A stretch of DNA of 20,123 nt, taken from positions 1 through 20,123 of IMG/VR virus record IMGVR_UViG_3300034095_000587; one strand, written 5' to 3'. Every line of letters starts with the position of its first letter. Within the stretch, counting starts at the first letter, position 1. Shown here piece after piece: positions 17,314-20,123 of the stretch. The position numbers and the translations under genes were made by a program. The notes beneath the pieces were generated by a model. The model was not told where the DNA came from. It made no database searches and saw nothing but the letters and a program-made list of their open reading frames with translations. Source of the DNA: a virus.

Positions 17314-18438
17314 TTATAACTCCGCACTTAGTTCAAGGTAGGCACTTCCTGAAGTTCCAACTAACGCACTTGCATTTCCAGCAACTAATCCAGCACCGCC
17401 AGAGATTTGTAAACTAACTGAATCAGCACTCATTTGGAAAGCAGCAATTGTTCCACCAGCACCACCTGTACTTGAAGTCCAACCAGCAGCACTACTGTGT
17501 GCTACAGACGGTGCTACTCTAAATGATACAGGTATTGGAATTGAATAATAGGCTTGAGTAGTGCTTGAGGCTTGACCCATACCAAATAGTGTTGCATTAC
17601 CTACCGAAGTTTTGCGTTGGTAGTAACGCTGGCAAGCGGCTAATTCTCCTTGGATAGTAGCGGCATAAGTTCTAAAAGGTAATGCCACGCTGCCAATATC
17701 TATTTGCACACCAGTCACATCTGCATAATCTGCTGCCCCTGCCGTACCCGCTGGCCCCCAGTTAAAATAAAGCGCAATTTCAGTTGCGCTGGCAGAAACA
17801 CTTCCAGTATAAGAAAAACGCTGCCAAGTAGTTGTAAGAGTTGATAATCCAGAAAAAGCAACAGTTGCACCAGTATAACTTTGCAAAAGATTTTGGTCTG
17901 TGCCTGTTCCTTGATAAAAACTAAAACCTAATTGGCTGCTTGTCTGTGAATAGTTTGCACCTTTGCGAGCATAATAAGACACAGTTACAGTTTTTCCAGC
18001 AAAAGGAATTGAGTTTATTGATTCAAAACTTTGCGCTAGTTGCACCAGTCCTGTTCCAGTTTGTCCATTAAGTCGTTGCATACGTAAGCAGTATTGAATA
18101 GATGGAAGATTAGTAGTGTCACCAGTTACTTGTTGTGACATCGTTATTCCAGTGTTTGGAATATTTGTATTCCATCGGTCTGCTACATAGGTCATAGTGC
18201 TTGCAGCAATTGCCGTGCTAGTTCCACGCTGAAATACTTGAAATGCTGAGTTTAAGACTGGATTACTTGCGCTTGGTGTTGCGCTATATCGCAAGCCTGT
18301 TGTGGCGGCACTATCTGCTACGAGGCTTTCACCGTTGTTGCCGACAGCCAACCTTGCTGGTGCTGTGGAGTAACCGAATAGATCACCCTTTGCTGTTAAG
18401 GGCGAGTTCGCCGTTGTAGGTACGCGACCTGTAGCCAT
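17314..18438 (-). CDS. Tail-fibre-like protein (374 aa)
   Basis: The N-terminal module (LTAKGDLFGYSTAPARLAVGNNGESLVADS) is a short collagen-free fibre segment repeated in the gene at 18730. The central and C-terminal part (from about 60) resembles a carbohydrate-binding beta-sandwich: RWNTNIP ... VTVSYYARKGANY ... FSYTGSVSASATEIALYFNWG, as seen in phage receptor-binding fibres. Likely role: binding host surface glycans. AAGGAAA upstream is a good Shine-Dalgarno. Confidence 0.75.
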   Translation of the reverse strand: MATGRVPTTANSPLTAKGDLFGYSTAPARLAVGNNGESLVADSAATTGLRYSATPSASNPVLNSAFQVFQRGTSTAIAASTMTYVADRWNTNIPNTGITMSQQVTGDTTNLPSIQYCLRMQRLNGQTGTGLVQLAQSFESINSIPFAGKTVTVSYYARKGANYSQTSSQLGFSFYQGTGTDQNLLQSYTGATVAFSGLSTLTTTWQRFSYTGSVSASATEIALYFNWGPAGTAGAADYADVTGVQIDIGSVALPFRTYAATIQGELAACQRYYQRKTSVGNATLFGMGQASSTTQAYYSIPIPVSFRVAPSVAHSSAAGWTSSTGGAGGTIAAFQMSADSVSLQISGGAGLVAGNASALVGTSGSAYLELSAEL

Positions 18439-18484
18439 TAGTTTCCTTCTTTCTGTGTCGTGTTAATCTTAGTCAAGTGTTCCA

Positions 18485-18730
18485 CTATGAAAGCAGTAAC
18501 TTTGCTTCATCGGCAGTAATGCCTAGTTTGGCCAGTAACGCTGCCTTGTCGGCTGCTGCCTTAGAATCTTGCTCAGCCTTCCAAGAATCATATTGAGCAA
18601 AGCCAGCCTCAAATTGTGCTTTAGTAATTGGCTGACACTCAAACCACTCAATGCCTTCGTATTCATCACCAGTCATAGCCCAGCCGCCTTGCGGAATAAG
18701 CATTTCTAAAACTTGGTATGCCTTTGCCAT
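18485..18730 (-). CDS. Small fibre-associated protein (81 aa)
   Basis: The C-terminal part (ITKAQFEAGFAQYDSWKAEQDSKAAADKAALLAKLGITADEAKLLLS) is a long helix ending in a small SAP/UBA-like helix pair (LGITADEAKLLL), a pattern often found next to phage fibre genes. It may be a fibre assembly chaperone or a minor tail protein. It overlaps the next fibre gene by one base. Confidence 0.6.
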   Translation of the reverse strand: MAKAYQVLEMLIPQGGWAMTGDEYEGIEWFECQPITKAQFEAGFAQYDSWKAEQDSKAAADKAALLAKLGITADEAKLLLS

Positions 18731-19338
18731 TATGCACCTATTTCCATAAGAGTAATTGTTGAAGTAGAACTATCACCTTGCGCCAGTATCACACCAGCAT
18801 TTGCAACATTTCTAATTTGTGTTTTGTAGGTAGTCGCTGAAGTAGTTCCTGGAGAATCTAAATAAGTTGTTGTTGAAGAACCAACATTGTTATCGATTGC
18901 CGTGTTTGTGTAAGCAAATTGACCTTCGAAATAGAACAATTCTGTTGCGCCACGCATTAGTCGTAATGCTCCAAATGAACCAGCGTTTGCAGCACTTTTG
19001 CCTAATCCATTTTGTGAAACAAATACTAACACTTTACTCGTTGCTGAAGATGGTGTGATTGTGGCAGTTAAATTAGAATCTGCATAGGTTGATGAAGAAG
19101 TAGTTTTAAGAGTGCTTGTCGTTGCATTAACAACCTGCAAGACTTTGCCACCTGCTGCGGCAGTAGCCCATTTCAAGCCTGTTGCAGTGGAACTATCCGC
19201 CACAAGTATTTGGTCATTAGATCCGACTGCTAGACGAGCTACAGTAGATGCAGCCGTTGCGCTGATAAGGTCGCCCTTAGCTGTAAGAAGCGTAGGTTGA
19301 ATACCACCTTCAACCGAAGGTATACGTGAGATAGTCAT
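18730..19338 (-). CDS. Tail-fibre-like protein (202 aa)
   Basis: The N-terminal module (LLTAKGDLISATAASTVARLAVGSNDQILVADSSTATGLKW) is a copy of that in the gene at 17314, so the two are partial paralogues. The C-terminal part (from about 65) is Ser/Thr-rich with TITPSSATSKVLVFVSQNGLG, like fibre shafts and C-terminal knobs. It probably forms part of the receptor-binding apparatus. Confidence 0.7.
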   Translation of the reverse strand: MTISRIPSVEGGIQPTLLTAKGDLISATAASTVARLAVGSNDQILVADSSTATGLKWATAAAGGKVLQVVNATTSTLKTTSSSTYADSNLTATITPSSATSKVLVFVSQNGLGKSAANAGSFGALRLMRGATELFYFEGQFAYTNTAIDNNVGSSTTTYLDSPGTTSATTYKTQIRNVANAGVILAQGDSSTSTITLMEIGA

Positions 19339-19339
19339 A

Positions 19340-19669
19340 TTAGGATAGTTCGCTTCCGAAAGCGTTGAATGAGAATGTTGCTGCTGAGGAGTAAACAGTA
19401 ATCACATCTGTAGCTCCTAGAGTGATACCAAGAGTTAAGGTATCTGAAGCGTTACCAGGTAGTGATACATCGTAAGCTAAGTACTGTGCTGCAGCCAAGG
19501 CTGCACCTGCTACACGGACTGCAATACGGTATGTACCAGCAGTAGCTGTCTGATTACAGACTGTAACTGTAGATACGATTGCTTGTGTAGCAGCAGGCAC
19601 TGTGTAGAGTGTTGTTGCTGTGGTTGCCGCTGGGTTCGATTGCCCTAGCACCTTGTAATTTGTTGCCAT
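19340..19669 (-). CDS. Small structural-type protein (109 aa)
   Basis: An Ala/Thr/Val-rich, strand-forming protein (TTLYTVPAATQAIVSTVTVCNQT ... YLAYDVSLPGNASDTLTLGITLG) of the kind that makes small beta-sandwich virion proteins. It lies in the tail-fibre gene group. No specific family is named. AAGGAAAAA lies upstream of the ATG. Confidence 0.65.
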   Translation of the reverse strand: MATNYKVLGQSNPAATTATTLYTVPAATQAIVSTVTVCNQTATAGTYRIAVRVAGAALAAAQYLAYDVSLPGNASDTLTLGITLGATDVITVYSSAATFSFNAFGSELS

Positions 19670-19698
19670 TTATTTTTTTCCTTTACTGTAGTGTTTGG

Positions 19699-20079
19699 TT
19701 AACCGCCCATTAGAAGTAGGCTGCTAACAGTTCCACCGGAACTGCCAGTTAGCCCATCTTCAAAATTGGTTAAATCATAGGATGTAAGTACGTGCTTCAC
19801 GCTTGCACCTGCAGTATGTGTTACTGCTGAGGTACCAGCTTGCCCACGCACAATAGTCATTGTATCGCTTGTTTGGTTGGTGATGAAGACAACCTCTTCG
19901 TTAATGGTGTCAACGTCAATAGCAACTGTAAAGACATCTACGTTGCCAGAGGCCAGGGTGACACCACCCATTAGGGCAGTACCTGTTCCTGTTGATACCA
20001 CCATACTAGTAGCACCAACTGTGGTGATAGCATTTTGCAGCGTAGTGGCTACGCTAGTAGAGGAGAATTTGCTAGTCAT
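19699..20079 (-). CDS. Structural-type protein (126 aa)
   Basis: The protein has SMVVSTGTGTALM, NVDVFTVAIDVDTINEEVVFIT and IVRGQAGTSAVTHTAGASVKHVLT, a pattern common to phage tail and baseplate accessory proteins. It ends GGTVSSLLLMGG. The ATG at 20079 follows AAGGAAAA. No enzymatic motif is seen. Confidence 0.65.
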   Translation of the reverse strand: MTSKFSSTSVATTLQNAITTVGATSMVVSTGTGTALMGGVTLASGNVDVFTVAIDVDTINEEVVFITNQTSDTMTIVRGQAGTSAVTHTAGASVKHVLTSYDLTNFEDGLTGSSGGTVSSLLLMGG

Positions 20080-20088
20080 TGGTTTTCC

Positions 20089-20123
20089 TTAACGGGTGTA
20101 GTGAATACGGATTGGGTACTTGT
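20089..20123 (-). CDS. C-terminal end of an upstream structural gene (partial)
   Basis: The last codons read KYPIRIHYTR and a TAA at 20089-20091, followed by the AAGGA Shine-Dalgarno of the next gene. The frame continues beyond the window. A competing frame (20076-20123, ending VKENQ, with ATGA overlap) cannot be excluded because only 35-48 bases are visible. Confidence 0.4.
   Translation of the reverse strand, partial: KYPIRIHYTR

Overview
The window looks like part of a tailed bacteriophage genome from an actinobacterial host. The host call rests on a WhiB-type Fe-S regulator (9773-10042), a protein family essentially confined to Actinobacteria and their phages. The moderate base composition would fit a lower-GC actinobacterium such as a freshwater lineage, but that is inference. 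Tail-fibre-like genes, an endolysin cassette, a tyrosine recombinase and a phage-style replication set make a phage far more likely than a chromosome.

Layout. Positions 1-505 carry no convincing gene but hold three DnaA-box-like sites, two LexA (SOS-box-like) sites and a structured leader. From 506 to 5660 a plus-strand array carries about 17 very small overlapping or abutting genes, then a signal-peptide transglycosylase-like gene and a cytosine-C5 DNA methyltransferase split over two frames. A strong hairpin at 5679-5716 separates these from convergent minus-strand genes. From 12318 down to 5720 the minus strand encodes a nucleic-acid-metabolism operon: HslV/proteasome-like peptidase first, then small genes, RecB/Cas4-like nuclease, a zinc-ribbon protein, WhiB, DnaB/RecA-like ATPase, a resolvase-like nuclease, primase zinc-finger and Toprim proteins, a MazG-like protein, a sigma-like protein, a second nuclease and an FmdB-type zinc ribbon. 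A two-gene plus-strand island (12389-13034, with an HNH endonuclease) interrupts this order. From 20123 down to 13097 the minus strand carries tail/fibre proteins, a tyrosine recombinase inserted among them, a 636-aa structural-type protein, and a lysis cassette of small membrane proteins, a lipoprotein and an M15-type endolysin.

The most striking discovery is a pair of complete type II hammerhead ribozymes on the plus strand (1186-1235 and 1478-1529) flanking one 72-aa gene. Each starts on the last base of the stop codon of the gene before it, has the full catalytic core and a GUC cleavage triplet, and differs from the other in all stem I and III sequences while keeping the pairing. Predicted cleavage at 1207/1208 and 1501/1502 would excise a 294-nt RNA holding exactly one gene, and its two ends can rebuild a hammerhead between themselves, a geometry suited to circularisation. 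Other points of interest are the orphan HslV-like peptidase, a possible +1 frameshift in the methyltransferase, heavily overlapping genes, and host-type LexA and DnaA sites in the phage intergenic region.
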